In this document: one piece after another, positions 16,148 to 24,128 of the stretch
Position numbering within the stretch: position 1 is the stretch's first letter
Layout: the number at the start of each line of letters is the position of its first letter
Position numbers and translations under genes: made by a program
NCBI RefSeq assembly: GCF_003851045.1
Contig: NZ_BFBX01000130.1
Location: 47,594 to 84,822, forward strand
DNA from: Paenibacillus sp. 598K
GTDB taxonomy: Bacteria > Bacillota > Bacilli > Paenibacillales > Paenibacillaceae
DNA: 37,229 nt
Direction: 5' to 3'
Notes under the pieces: generated by a model
Told to the model about the DNA's origin: nothing
The model's database searches: none
What the model saw: the letters and a program-made list of their open reading frames with translations, nothing else

Positions 16148-16182
16148 GAGTGCATCTTACAAACATAAGGGAGGCATAGGTT

Positions 16183-17415
16183 GTGCTCATAACCGGGTAT
16201 ATCGATGTGCTGTCGATTGTTTCGCATAAAGTATATGACGCTGCAGCTCATCTAATGGAGACAGCCAGTCGTCTAATCCCTGCCAATACATTTTGTATCG
16301 CCAATTTCGATCCTCACAATACGAAGGTCATCAAGGCGTTCAACCGCGACAAGGTGATGCTGAACGAGGGACTGGTCGTGGCTAACCCGGAGTCCTACTG
16401 CGCTCTCGTCTCCCGTCATGCTGAGGGTCCGTTAGTGATCGATAATAATTTGACTCACCCGCTGACCAAAGACATGGATGCTACCCAGTTCGTCGGCGGG
16501 TGTTCTTTTCTTGGCGTGCCGATCCTTGATGCGAAAGGCGAGAAGTACGGGTCTTTGTGCGCATTTGACCACGAGTACTACCAGTTTACCGACAAAGATA
16601 TCGACCTGATGGTGTCGCTCTCGGAGTTTTTTACCCGGTTGCTTGAGATGGATGATGCGCTGGAGCAGCTGCGTGCCTCCGAGGAGAAGACCGCCAAGCA
16701 GATGGAGGAGAAGGCCAATCTGCTGGCTGTCCTCAGCCATGAGATCCGCACGCCGATGAACGGTATCATCGGTATGACCAGTCTACTCCAGGCGACAGAG
16801 CTGACCGAGGAGCAGCGCGGCTACACCGAGGTGATCGAGCTGAGCGGCTCCTCGTTGCTGTCGATGATGGATCAGATCCTCGCCTACTCGCGCAATGAAG
16901 CGGAGTCGATCGAGCTATCCGATCATCCGTTCCGACTTAGCGAGGTCGTCAACTATATCCACACGCTGTTTACTCATGAGGCTGCTCGTAAAGGGCTCCT
17001 CTTCACCTCTCGCCTGGATCATGATCATGAACTGGTCGGCGATAGCAACAAGCTCCGTCAGATTCTGATCAACCTGATCGGCAACGCCTTGAAATTCACT
17101 GATGAGGGCGGCGTGGACGTGACGGTGCGCGCGGAGATGGGCATTGACGATATCGTCGTCATTACTTGCGAGGTGAGGGACACCGGGATCGGCATTCCGG
17201 TGGAGCGGCAGGAGCTGCTGTTCCGCTCGTTCTCGCAGGTTCATGATGAGAAGGGCACCGGCAAATACAGCGGCGCCGGTCTCGGGTTGTCGATCTGCAA
17301 GCAACTGGCCGAACGGATGAACGGCGATGTATGGCTCGTCGATTCGAGGCCGCAGTGCGGCAGTTGCTTCGCCTGCCAGATCGTCGTCAGACAGCAACAG
17401 ACGGCCACCGCTTGA
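16183..17415 (+). CDS. soluble GAF-domain sensor histidine kinase
   Basis: A 410-residue kinase with no membrane segment. Residues ~15-155 form a GAF-like sensor (FVGGCSFLGVPILD, GSLCAFD). A short coiled coil (about 160-180) leads to the H-box LSHEIRTPMNGIIG with phosphoacceptor His186. The HATPase domain has the N-box NLIGNALKFT, G1 DTGIGI, F-box LFRSFSQ and G2 GAGLGLSI. It should autophosphorylate and pass phosphate to a response regulator, but none is encoded nearby, so the partner is elsewhere. GTG 16183 lies 8 bases after AAGGGAGG. The H-box resembles hybrid-type kinases, yet no receiver domain is attached. Confidence 0.92.
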   Translation: MLITGYIDVLSIVSHKVYDAAAHLMETASRLIPANTFCIANFDPHNTKVIKAFNRDKVMLNEGLVVANPESYCALVSRHAEGPLVIDNNLTHPLTKDMDATQFVGGCSFLGVPILDAKGEKYGSLCAFDHEYYQFTDKDIDLMVSLSEFFTRLLEMDDALEQLRASEEKTAKQMEEKANLLAVLSHEIRTPMNGIIGMTSLLQATELTEEQRGYTEVIELSGSSLLSMMDQILAYSRNEAESIELSDHPFRLSEVVNYIHTLFTHEAARKGLLFTSRLDHDHELVGDSNKLRQILINLIGNALKFTDEGGVDVTVRAEMGIDDIVVITCEVRDTGIGIPVERQELLFRSFSQVHDEKGTGKYSGAGLGLSICKQLAERMNGDVWLVDSRPQCGSCFACQIVVRQQQTATA

Positions 17416-17451
17416 TCTTCACACAATACTTGTTGCTATGGAGGTATTTTA

Positions 17452-18147
17452 TTGACAAGTACCAACGGCTTTGAGCTGGAGCGAATTGTTTTCATTGGCC
17501 GTACAGAAGAGGAATATATGGCCATGTTTAATCTGACCGAGGCTGAGATTCGTCAGAGCAAACTGCTGGACTGTCCTGCAGGCGCGTGCTCGTTTACAGC
17601 CTATGCTCATCGCATCGGTAGCGATGCGACAGCAGCGGACATCGCTTATGCCTTCGGGGCGGAGGAATTGCGAGTCAAGGGGCTCCAGGATGTGACGCAT
17701 GCCATGCAGCAAGTAGCTGCGGCGCAGGAAAGCTTCGTCTGGCGCTACTTTGACTCGGTGGCCTCGCTGGAGGCAAGCAGACTCAGGGCGCTGGAGGAGA
17801 ACACTGCAGATCGGCTGCTGCACCCATCGCGCTACGTGCAGGCTGTGCTCCCACAGCTGCCCTTCGAGGATGGGGAGTTCGACCTGACCTTGTCCGCACA
17901 TCTGCTGTTCACCTACTCCGAGCGGCTGGACCTGGACTTCCATCGAGCGACGATCCTTGAGCTGATGCGGGTGACGAGCCGCGAGATTCGAGTGTTCCCG
18001 CTCGTAGATCATCAGGGAGCCCAGTCTGCGCATCTTGAGGCGATCTTGCAGTTGATCGAAGAGCAACAATGGCAGTCTGAGGTGGTCGCCTCGGCTTACG
18101 AATTCCAGCGCGGAGCCGATAGCTACTTACGGATCTATCGGCCTTAG
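17452..18147 (+). CDS. class I SAM-dependent methyltransferase-like protein
   Basis: A 231-residue protein resembling Rossmann-fold methyltransferases. Motif I reads LLDCPAGACSF (Asp40), where most enzymes have D-x-G-x-G-x-G. A motif IV-like segment LPFEDGEFDLTLSAHLLF and the helix ILELMRVTSREIRVFPL follow, as in this small bacterial subgroup. The intervening lid is not recognised. TTG 17452 is taken as start because GGAGG (17440-17444) lies 7 bases upstream. It sits 37 bases after the histidine kinase and before a strong terminator, so the two genes form one operon. Substrate unknown. Confidence 0.7.
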   Translation: MTSTNGFELERIVFIGRTEEEYMAMFNLTEAEIRQSKLLDCPAGACSFTAYAHRIGSDATAADIAYAFGAEELRVKGLQDVTHAMQQVAAAQESFVWRYFDSVASLEASRLRALEENTADRLLHPSRYVQAVLPQLPFEDGEFDLTLSAHLLFTYSERLDLDFHRATILELMRVTSREIRVFPLVDHQGAQSAHLEAILQLIEEQQWQSEVVASAYEFQRGADSYLRIYRP

Positions 18148-18175
18148 CAGCATTACAGAGCATCCCTCGCCTGCC

Positions 18176-18220
18176 AAGTCCCGTATCGATACAATGGCTG
18201 TCATCGATACGGGACTTTTT
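18176..18220 (+). terminator. strong intrinsic terminator
   Basis: A 15-bp perfect stem AAGTCCCGTATCGAT (18176-18190) with 18203-18217 around a 12-base loop, running into TTTTT up to 18220. It ends the kinase/methyltransferase operon. Confidence 0.92.
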
Positions 18221-18276
18221 GCGATGCGATGGATGTCGACCCGGGTGGTCCAAGGGTGTTGATGGTTGCCCGTTGT

Positions 18277-18317
18277 CGGGAGGGATCCTCCCGGCTCGGC
18301 GCAGCATGTGGTATAAT
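18277..18317 (+). promoter_or_regulatory. candidate promoter with upstream hairpin
   Basis: A perfect TATAAT at 18312-18317 lies 70 bases before the histidine phosphatase start. No good -35 is visible at 16-18 bases. A perfect 7-bp inverted repeat CGGGAGG-GAT-CCTCCCG occupies 18277-18293, where the -35 would be approached, and could be an operator. Confidence 0.4.
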
Positions 18318-18387
18318 CCCAATATGTGTAAGACAGTGCTCCAGGATACGTCTGTTCTACTCGAACTAATGGGAGGCGGGATTCGTT

Positions 18388-18984
18388 ATGAAGCTACTGT
18401 TTATCCGGCATGGGCAAGGCGAGCATAACTTGCCTGTGCCCGATCGGCTCGAGCTGATCCATCCTAGGCTGACGGCGCGCGGACAAGCGCAGGTGGATCG
18501 GCTGCGCGAGCGAATACAGGTCACCTCGCAGGATCTGCTGCTCGTCAGCCCGACTGTGCGCACGATCGAGACGGCGCTTATCTTGACCGCGGAGATCAAG
18601 GATGCGGCGCTGCTGACGACGCCGCTCGTCGGCCCGCGGATGTATCCGCCGCCAGATAGTCCCTCAGCGCCAGCCAGGCAACCGTTCGGATGCGATCGCA
18701 TCCTGAGCCGCGAGGAGCTCGGCGACGCTTATCCGATGCTGACCGTCCTGACCGACGAGCCGTCCGCTTGCTGGGAGGAGAGCATCAACACGATGGCGTC
18801 GGATGAGTTCGCCGCGCGTGCGGAGCGATTGATACATGCCCTCCGTCTGCTCGATTTCCCAAGGACGCTGTTCATCAGCCACGACGGTACGATCAATGGA
18901 TATCGCGAGCTGTTGGGAGAGACGGGACTGTCGCGCGACGACTTCCTCGGCGAAGCCGGCGTGTGGGAGCGCGAGCTGGCATAA
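18388..18984 (+). CDS. histidine phosphatase family protein
   Basis: A 198-residue member of the phosphoglycerate-mutase-like superfamily. The N-terminal catalytic motif is LFIRHGQGEHN, with His8 as the phosphate acceptor and Arg7 next to it. The second catalytic His is in LFISHDGTI near residue 170. The family dephosphorylates small metabolites or acts as mutase; the length suits a phosphatase. ATG 18388 follows GGGAGGCGGG. It opens a dense five-gene set of hydrolases with short gaps or overlaps, likely one transcript. Confidence 0.88.
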   Translation: MKLLFIRHGQGEHNLPVPDRLELIHPRLTARGQAQVDRLRERIQVTSQDLLLVSPTVRTIETALILTAEIKDAALLTTPLVGPRMYPPPDSPSAPARQPFGCDRILSREELGDAYPMLTVLTDEPSACWEESINTMASDEFAARAERLIHALRLLDFPRTLFISHDGTINGYRELLGETGLSRDDFLGEAGVWERELA

Positions 18985-19026
18985 TGGAGGACGGGACTGG
19001 GCTTGGAGGGACAAGGGGGAACAGAT

Positions 19027-19665
19027 ATGAATGCGCAGGAAGTCGCGATGGAGGCATGCAGACGCTCCAAGGCGTGGTTGAAGCCTGGGATCTCGGAGCG
19101 GGCATTTGCTGACATCTGCGAAGCCGTCATGCGCGAGCTGGGAGCCGACGATTTTTGGTACCCGATGCTCGTTAATTTTGGCGCGAATACGGTCTATTGC
19201 ACGCGAGGCGGACACCTGCCAGCCGACGATGTGTATCTGCAGGAGACAGACATCGTGCTGGTCGACTACAGTCCGCTGGTGGATGGACGGTGGGGCGATT
19301 ATTCGGAGACGATCCTGGTCGGCACGGCTCCCGACCCTGCTTGGGAGCGTCTAGTGGCAGATGCCCGGGATATTTTTGCCCAGACCTATGCTTATGCCGC
19401 CCGGGCGAGCACAATCGGCGAGCTGTTCGACTATTGCGAGTCGTTGATCCGGGAGCGCGGGTACGCGCTGCTGGACCCGGGCGGCAACATCGGCCACTCG
19501 ATTGAGGACGGACAGCGGCAGGCGTTGCGGACCTACCTTAGCCCTGTGCATGCGAGCGAGCCGCTGGCTGGCAAGAGATGGGCGATCGAGCCTCATATCG
19601 GCAAGGACGGCTACGGGGCCAAGTTTGAGAATGTGATCTACATACCGGGGGAGGCGCAGCGATGA
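19027..19665 (+). CDS. M24-family metallopeptidase-like protein (Xaa-Pro peptidase fold)
   Basis: A 212-residue 'pita-bread' domain protein. Candidate metal ligands of the M24 family are all visible in order: Asp in VDYSP, Asp in WGDYSET, His in IGHSIED, Glu in AIEPHIG and Glu in KFENVIYI. Related enzymes cleave Xaa-Pro bonds or N-terminal Met, and some act on non-peptide substrates such as creatine. It lacks the N-terminal domain of aminopeptidase P. ATG 19027 follows AAGGGGGA (19013-19020) well; an upstream in-frame start at 19003 has no such site. Its end overlaps the next gene by ATGA. Confidence 0.85.
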   Translation: MNAQEVAMEACRRSKAWLKPGISERAFADICEAVMRELGADDFWYPMLVNFGANTVYCTRGGHLPADDVYLQETDIVLVDYSPLVDGRWGDYSETILVGTAPDPAWERLVADARDIFAQTYAYAARASTIGELFDYCESLIRERGYALLDPGGNIGHSIEDGQRQALRTYLSPVHASEPLAGKRWAIEPHIGKDGYGAKFENVIYIPGEAQR

Positions 19666-20351
19666 AACCGCAAGCCATTCTATTTGACCTGGACAATACG
19701 CTGCTGGATCGGACAAGGACCTTTCGAGCGTTTGTCGATCGGCTGGTCGAGACCTACCTTGGCCATCTCGCGCCTGCCGAGGAGATCTGCGCGATGATCG
19801 TCGAGCGGGATCGCGACGGCTACAAGGACAAGGATGAGCTGTTCGCCGAACTGGTCGAGGAGCTGCCGTGGCAGCGACGGCCCGAGGCTGCCGAGCTGAT
19901 GGCATTTTACCTGGAGCAATATGTGAGAGAGGCTGTCCTGATGCCGGAAGCGCGCGAGACGCTGGCGCTGGCGCGATCGCTCGGCTGCAAGCTCGCGCTC
20001 ATCACCAATGGCAAGACGGCTGTGCAGTATGGCAAGCTCGATCGGCTCGGCATCCGGGACGCTTTTGACGCGACGCTCGTCTCCGAGGAAGCGGGTGTCA
20101 GGAAGCCGGACCCGGCGATCTTCGAGATGGCGTTGAGACGGCTCGACGTCACGGCCCAAGACTGTCTGTTCGTCGGCGATCATCCGGTTAATGATATCGC
20201 GGCCGCTGCGGAGCTGGGGATGCGGACGATCTGGCTCAAGGTCAATCAGCCGTGGCCCGAGGAGTTGAGGGTGGCGCCAGATCTGACGATCCATCGCCTG
20301 GGCGAGCTGCTGGATTGGCTGGATACACCGGAGACAGGGGGAAGTGAATGA
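19662..20351 (+). CDS. HAD-superfamily hydrolase
   Basis: A 229-residue HAD phosphatase of the IA type. Motif I is FDLDNTLLD (nucleophile Asp near residue 9), motif II is ITNGK, and motifs III/IV are EEAGVRKPDPAIF and FVGDHPVNDI. The alpha-helical cap lies between motifs I and II (about 15-90). It acts in the cytoplasm on a small phosphorylated metabolite. Both ends overlap neighbours by four bases (ATGA), so translation is coupled to the M24 gene before it and the metallophosphoesterase after it. Confidence 0.92.
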   Translation: MKPQAILFDLDNTLLDRTRTFRAFVDRLVETYLGHLAPAEEICAMIVERDRDGYKDKDELFAELVEELPWQRRPEAAELMAFYLEQYVREAVLMPEARETLALARSLGCKLALITNGKTAVQYGKLDRLGIRDAFDATLVSEEAGVRKPDPAIFEMALRRLDVTAQDCLFVGDHPVNDIAAAAELGMRTIWLKVNQPWPEELRVAPDLTIHRLGELLDWLDTPETGGSE

Positions 20352-21071
20352 ACAGAACACTGATGATTAGCGACATCCACGGCTGCGTCGAGGCGCTCCG
20401 GCTCCTGCTCGAGCAGATGCGGTATGTGCCAGGTGTAGATACGTTGCTGCTACTCGGCGATTATGTCGACCGGGGACCGCAGAGCCGGGAGACGGTCGAC
20501 TATGATGGAGCTGTCGCGTCAGCCTCGCTGCATCGCCCTGCGCGGCAATCACGATCAGCGACTGGTCGATCTGGTACGCGGCGCGGACGGGACGGTGGCC
20601 GAGCGATTCCTGACCCATGGCGGCGCGCAGACAGTGCAGAGCTATTGCGGCGTGAGCGCCGAGCAGGTGGATGCCGACATGGTAGCCCGGGCGAGAGGCG
20701 AGATCGGCAGCCGGTACGGACATCATATCGAGTTTCTTGCCTCGCTGCCGCTCTATCATGAGGACGATTGCCATCTATTCGTCCACGCCGGGATCAACCC
20801 GGCTTACGAGGACTGGCGGGAGCAGCCGGAGCATGACTTCATGTATATCAAGGCGCCGTTCCACCAGGCTGCGCCGCTCCCGGACAAGACGGTCATATTC
20901 GGCCATACCCGTACGGTCGAGCTGCATGGCTCGGCTGACGTCTGGTTCGGCGACGGCAAAATCGGCATCGACGGCGGCTGCGCCTACGGTCAGCAGTTGA
21001 ACGGTCTGATCTACGAGGCCGGCAGCTATCGGACGCTGTCTGTAGCTAATCCGATCCATAGAGGAGAATGA
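20348..21071 (+). pseudogene. metallophosphoesterase interrupted by a frameshift
   Basis: The first part (20348-20500) encodes a calcineurin-like phosphoesterase start: SDIHGC and GDYVDRGPQSRETVD supply the first metal ligands. The original frame then turns to nonsense. From 20502 the +1 frame continues the family exactly: LRGNHDQR, LFVHAGI, FGHTRT and a normal C-terminus ending at 21071. One extra base or two missing bases near 20498-20502 (GACTATGATGG) explains it. The intact length would be about 240 residues, like the paralogue at 26901. It could be a real pseudogene, a sequencing error or a programmed shift, although no slippery run is visible. Its ATG overlaps the HAD stop. Confidence 0.85.
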
Positions 21072-21074
21072 CAC

Positions 21075-21488
21075 ATGAACGAGATCACTAAGGTGCTGCC
21101 GCACCGCTATCCCTTCCTGATGGTGGACGGGATCGATGAGCTGGAGCCGGGACGCCGGGTGAAGGGCTACAAGCTGGTCAGCGCGAGCGAATGGTATATG
21201 AGCGCGCACGCGCCGCAAATGCCGAGCACGATGATTATCGAGGCGTTAGCTCAATTGGGCGCATTCACCGCTATTCAGGGGGAGGGCGGGATCGGCTTCC
21301 TGTCCTCGCTGAAGGGCGTCGAGGTTCTGAGCGAGGCTGTCCCCGGAGATCGCCTCGAGCTGGAGTACGAGGTGACCAAGACGAAGCGCGGATTCGTGCT
21401 GGGGCGTGCCAAAGCCTCGGTCTGTGGGCGGGTTGTGGTGAGGGCGGACGAGATCATGATCTACATCCAGCCGGGGAGCGAAGGGTAG
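21075..21488 (+). CDS. FabZ/FabA-like hot-dog dehydratase homologue
   Basis: A 137-residue hot-dog fold protein. It keeps LPHRYPFLMVD near the N-terminus, where FabZ carries its catalytic His, and IIEALAQLGAF, where FabZ has its catalytic Glu. The usual G-H-F-P-x-x-P preceding the Glu helix is altered to SAHAPQMPS. It may dehydrate 3-hydroxyacyl thioesters, but the changed motif and the company of phosphatases make a housekeeping FabZ role doubtful. ATG 21075 lies 3 bases after the preceding stop, with GAGGAG upstream. Confidence 0.82.
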   Translation: MNEITKVLPHRYPFLMVDGIDELEPGRRVKGYKLVSASEWYMSAHAPQMPSTMIIEALAQLGAFTAIQGEGGIGFLSSLKGVEVLSEAVPGDRLELEYEVTKTKRGFVLGRAKASVCGRVVVRADEIMIYIQPGSEG

Positions 21489-21537
21489 GAACGGGGGAGA
21501 CGCGGCGTCTGGCAAGCGCAGGTTTCCATTAATAGGG

Positions 21538-21567
21538 TTGACAAAGTGGCAGGCGAGGCAGTATAGT
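21538..21567 (+). promoter_or_regulatory. sigma-A promoter of the rtcB leader
   Basis: Perfect -35 TTGACA (21538-21543) and -10 TATAGT (21562-21567) with an 18-base spacer. Transcription would start near 21574, giving a leader of about 255 bases before rtcB. Confidence 0.75.
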
Positions 21568-21603
21568 TGGAGCTATCATTCAGTGAAGGGAGGCCGATGG
21601 GTC

Positions 21604-21678
21604 ATGGCGGATATTCAGATCAACGCACTAATTGCATACACCACACACGATTCCATCGGTCTCGATCGGACAACATGA
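21604..21678 (+). CDS. possible 24-codon leader peptide
   Basis: ATG 21604 follows GAAGGGAGG by about 10 bases and opens a 24-codon frame (starting MADIQINALIAY) that ends TGA at 21678. Downstream are a perfect 12-base palindrome TGACGCGCGTCA and stems GCTG/CAGC and GCACAG/CTGTGC, then the terminator before rtcB. Whether it is translated is unknown; an overlapping ATG at 21597 opens a 30-codon frame in another phase. No runs of a regulatory amino acid are obvious. Confidence 0.25.
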   Translation: MADIQINALIAYTTHDSIGLDRTT

Positions 21679-21760
21679 TGCGCGGTTGACGCGCGTCAGC
21701 GGCTGTAGCTTCAGCAGGGCACAGAGGCGCCCTTGTCTGTGCGCAGCCATTTTCCCGAGA

Positions 21761-21800
21761 AGTCATGGATCGTCGATCCATGGCTTTTTTGTGTTTTTTT
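21761..21800 (+). terminator. intrinsic terminator or attenuator upstream of rtcB
   Basis: AGTCATGGATC (21761-21771) pairs with GATCCATGGCT (21775-21785), 11 bp with one G-T and a GTC loop, followed by TTTTTT, GTG and TTTTTTT. It stands 31 bases before the rtcB start codon and after the only clear promoter, so rtcB expression from that promoter must read through it. Confidence 0.85.
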
Positions 21801-21831
21801 GTAATTACATCTAGAAAGGAATATATAGTCT

Positions 21832-23283
21832 ATGGGAACATTACATCCTCTTTCGGGCGAGCAGGCCCGATATGAACACGAGGTCGAGCTGCCAGGCGGT
21901 CGCCTGCGCGTCTACGCCAGCGAGCAGCAGTTCGCAACCCTCGATTACAAGGTACTGGAGATGGCGGACAATAACCTCCATATCCCGAACATTCGCTATA
22001 TGAGCTATACACCGGATGTCCATGTCGGCGTCGGTACGTGTATCGGCACGACAGCGGTCTGGAGCGAGAAGGGCGGCTATGTGTCGCCGTCGATCGTCGG
22101 CAGCGACATCGGCTGCGGTATGCGCGTCCATCTGACGCCGCTGCACAAGCGCGACCTGCAGGACGTCGAGCTGCGCCGCAAGCTGGTGCGCAAGATCGAG
22201 CGTCATCTGCCGATGGAGGCGCATGCGCGAGGCGCGTTCTCCGACATTCGTCTGGAGCATATCGTACGTAAGGGGCTGCACGGTCTGCCAGGCAAATACT
22301 TGCCCGACAGCTACACGCCGCGCAAGTCGACGGCGCTCTCGCATGTGGAGAGCAGCCGCTTCGCCTTCGATGAGAGCGTCCTGGACGACATCCCCGATGC
22401 AACCTGGCATCGGTCGCACCGGCAGCTCGGCACCTTGGGCGGCGGCAATCACTTCGCGGAGATTCAGACGATCGAGATCGATGAGGCGCAGCGAGCGACC
22501 GCTGAGGCATGGGGGCTGTTCGACGGCCAGGTCATCGTCATGATCCACTCCGGCTCGCGCGCCTGGGGCGGCGCGGTCAGCCAGAGCGCCACAGCCGGCT
22601 TCGGCCGGGCGATGCGGGAGCTTGGTCTGGGCACTGCTGACCCGCGCCTGCTGTTCGCGCCGCTCGACCATCCCGAGGGACAACGTTATCTGCATCTGAT
22701 GTATTCGGCGCTGAACTATGCGGTCGTCAACCGCCATCTGATCGCCTATGCGATCCGCGAAGCGTTCCGCGACGTGTTCGGCACCAAGTGCGAGCTGCCG
22801 ACGCTCTACGATCTGATGCACAACTATGCCTGGAGCGAGCAGCATGACGGACTGGGCGAGCTGTTCGTCCATCGCAAGGGGACGACCCGAGCGTTGCCGG
22901 CTGGGCATCCCGACAATCCGAAGCCTTACCGCAGCACCGGTCATCCGGCGCTCATCCCGGGCTCGATGGGCACGGCTTCGTATCTGATGGTCGGCCTGCC
23001 GGGCGGAGCGGACAATTATTACTCCATCTGCCACGGAGCTGGTCGGGTCCGCTCGCGGTCTGCGACCAAACGGCTCGTAACGGTCGAAGAGTTCGCAGGC
23101 GCGATGAAGATCGGCACGCCCGAGGAGATCGTCGTCAATCATCATTCGCTGGAGTCGATCCTCGACGAATCGCCGCAAGCGTACAAAAACGTAGACGAGA
23201 TCATCGACAGCGTCACCGGCGCCGGTCTGGCGGCCGTGGTCGCCAAATGCAAACCGCTGGCTGCCATCAAGGGATCGAAATAA
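21832..23283 (+). CDS. rtcB: RtcB-family RNA-splicing/repair ligase
   Basis: A 483-residue RtcB homologue, which joins RNA 3'-phosphate or 2',3'-cyclic phosphate ends to 5'-OH ends using GTP and Mn2+. Metal- and GMP-binding signatures appear in order: TPDVHVGVGTCIGT, VGSDIGCGMRV, LGTLGGGNHF, IHSGSRAWGG, HRKGTTRALPAG and the CHGAGR motif whose His401 is the expected guanylylation site. The gene lies behind a leader with promoter, mini-ORF and terminator, so it may be induced by antitermination. No archease or RtcA gene is adjacent. RBS AGAAAGGA is about 12 bases upstream of ATG 21832. Confidence 0.95.
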   Translation: MGTLHPLSGEQARYEHEVELPGGRLRVYASEQQFATLDYKVLEMADNNLHIPNIRYMSYTPDVHVGVGTCIGTTAVWSEKGGYVSPSIVGSDIGCGMRVHLTPLHKRDLQDVELRRKLVRKIERHLPMEAHARGAFSDIRLEHIVRKGLHGLPGKYLPDSYTPRKSTALSHVESSRFAFDESVLDDIPDATWHRSHRQLGTLGGGNHFAEIQTIEIDEAQRATAEAWGLFDGQVIVMIHSGSRAWGGAVSQSATAGFGRAMRELGLGTADPRLLFAPLDHPEGQRYLHLMYSALNYAVVNRHLIAYAIREAFRDVFGTKCELPTLYDLMHNYAWSEQHDGLGELFVHRKGTTRALPAGHPDNPKPYRSTGHPALIPGSMGTASYLMVGLPGGADNYYSICHGAGRVRSRSATKRLVTVEEFAGAMKIGTPEEIVVNHHSLESILDESPQAYKNVDEIIDSVTGAGLAAVVAKCKPLAAIKGSK

Positions 23284-23321
23284 GCTATAATAGAAGCAGC
23301 TAGTTACGATCGTTGCAGAAA

Positions 23322-23353
23322 AAGCGAGGAAGCGCAGTCGCGCTTCCTCGCTT
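23322..23353. other. 14-bp perfect hairpin after rtcB
   Basis: AAGCGAGGAAGCGC (23322-23335) and GCGCTTCCTCGCTT (23340-23353) pair perfectly around AGTC. The T-run is on the minus-strand side (TTTTT), so on the plus strand it is a weak terminator at best. A TATAAT lies at 23286-23291 just upstream without a clear -35. It may end the rtcB transcript or form the 5' end of the phosphotransferase mRNA. Confidence 0.6.
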
Positions 23354-23372
23354 ATCCCTGGGAGGGCTACAT

Positions 23373-24128
23373 ATGGAGGAAAAGAAGCTGCAAGAGCTGC
23401 GAAGCATCGGCGAGGGGAATACCGCAGTCGTCTATGCCTGGGAAGAGAGGAAGGCGCTCAAGCTGTTCCGGGAGGGCTACGATGAAGACGCGGTGGCTCG
23501 CGAATACGACAATGCTCTGGCGATCCGGGACTTGGACTTCCCGAAGCCAATCGTCTATGAACGGGTAGTGCTCGAGGAACGCAATGGCATCGTGTATGAG
23601 CGCACCGAGGGCGAATCGCTGCTCGATTGGGTCATGCGCACGGGCGATCTGGCAGGCTGCGCGGAGCAGATGGCGACCGTGCATCGAGCGTTGCTGGAGC
23701 AGCGCGTGTCGGGCGTGGCGGACTGCAAGGATTTCCTGCGCTGGGCGATCGGGCGAGCCGAATCGGTGGACGAGGCTGATCGAGAGGCTGCGCTCGCGCG
23801 AGTGGATCGCTTGGCGGATGGCGACACGCTGTGCCACGGCGACCTGCATCCGGCCAATATTTTGCTGACCGAGCGGGGGCCGGTTATCATCGACTTTATG
23901 AATATTTGCCACGGCGATCGCCGCTACGATATCGCGCGTTCGGTCTATCTGATGCAATACACGCCAGTGCCCGAAGGGGCGGGAGATCGCGAGTCGGTCT
24001 TGCGGATGAGGGAGCAGTTGACCGATCTGTACCTGGAGCGGATGGGCGTGACGCGGGATGAGCTGGCCGACTACTTCGCGATCATCCGCATCGCGCGAGC
24101 CGGGGAGAATCCGGAGGAATTCCAATGA
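23373..24128 (+). CDS. aminoglycoside-phosphotransferase-like kinase
   Basis: A 251-residue small kinase of the APH/choline-kinase fold. The N-lobe has IGEGNTAVVYAW and the Lys of KALKLF. The catalytic loop is HGDLHPANILL, and the metal-binding Asp is in IIDFMNICHGDRRYD. Family members phosphorylate hydroxyls on antibiotics, sugars or other small molecules; resistance activity cannot be assumed for such a short chromosomal member. ATG 23373 has GGGAGGGC upstream, and the earlier in-frame start at 23313 would read through the hairpin. Its stop overlaps the next gene (ATGA). Confidence 0.85.
   Translation: MEEKKLQELRSIGEGNTAVVYAWEERKALKLFREGYDEDAVAREYDNALAIRDLDFPKPIVYERVVLEERNGIVYERTEGESLLDWVMRTGDLAGCAEQMATVHRALLEQRVSGVADCKDFLRWAIGRAESVDEADREAALARVDRLADGDTLCHGDLHPANILLTERGPVIIDFMNICHGDRRYDIARSVYLMQYTPVPEGAGDRESVLRMREQLTDLYLERMGVTRDELADYFAIIRIARAGENPEEFQ

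Noticed and set aside
15846..16149. Two short frames in the GGAACAT region
   Set aside because: They run through palindromic repeats, lack ribosome-binding sites and have Arg/Cys-rich, unstructured translations.
21570..21760. T-box or other known riboswitch ahead of rtcB
   Set aside because: No T-box sequence or other known aptamer core was found; only generic stems and a mini-ORF are visible.
21841..23178. 445-codon minus-strand frame opposite rtcB
   Set aside because: Complement of a clearly conserved RtcB gene; no recognisable protein.
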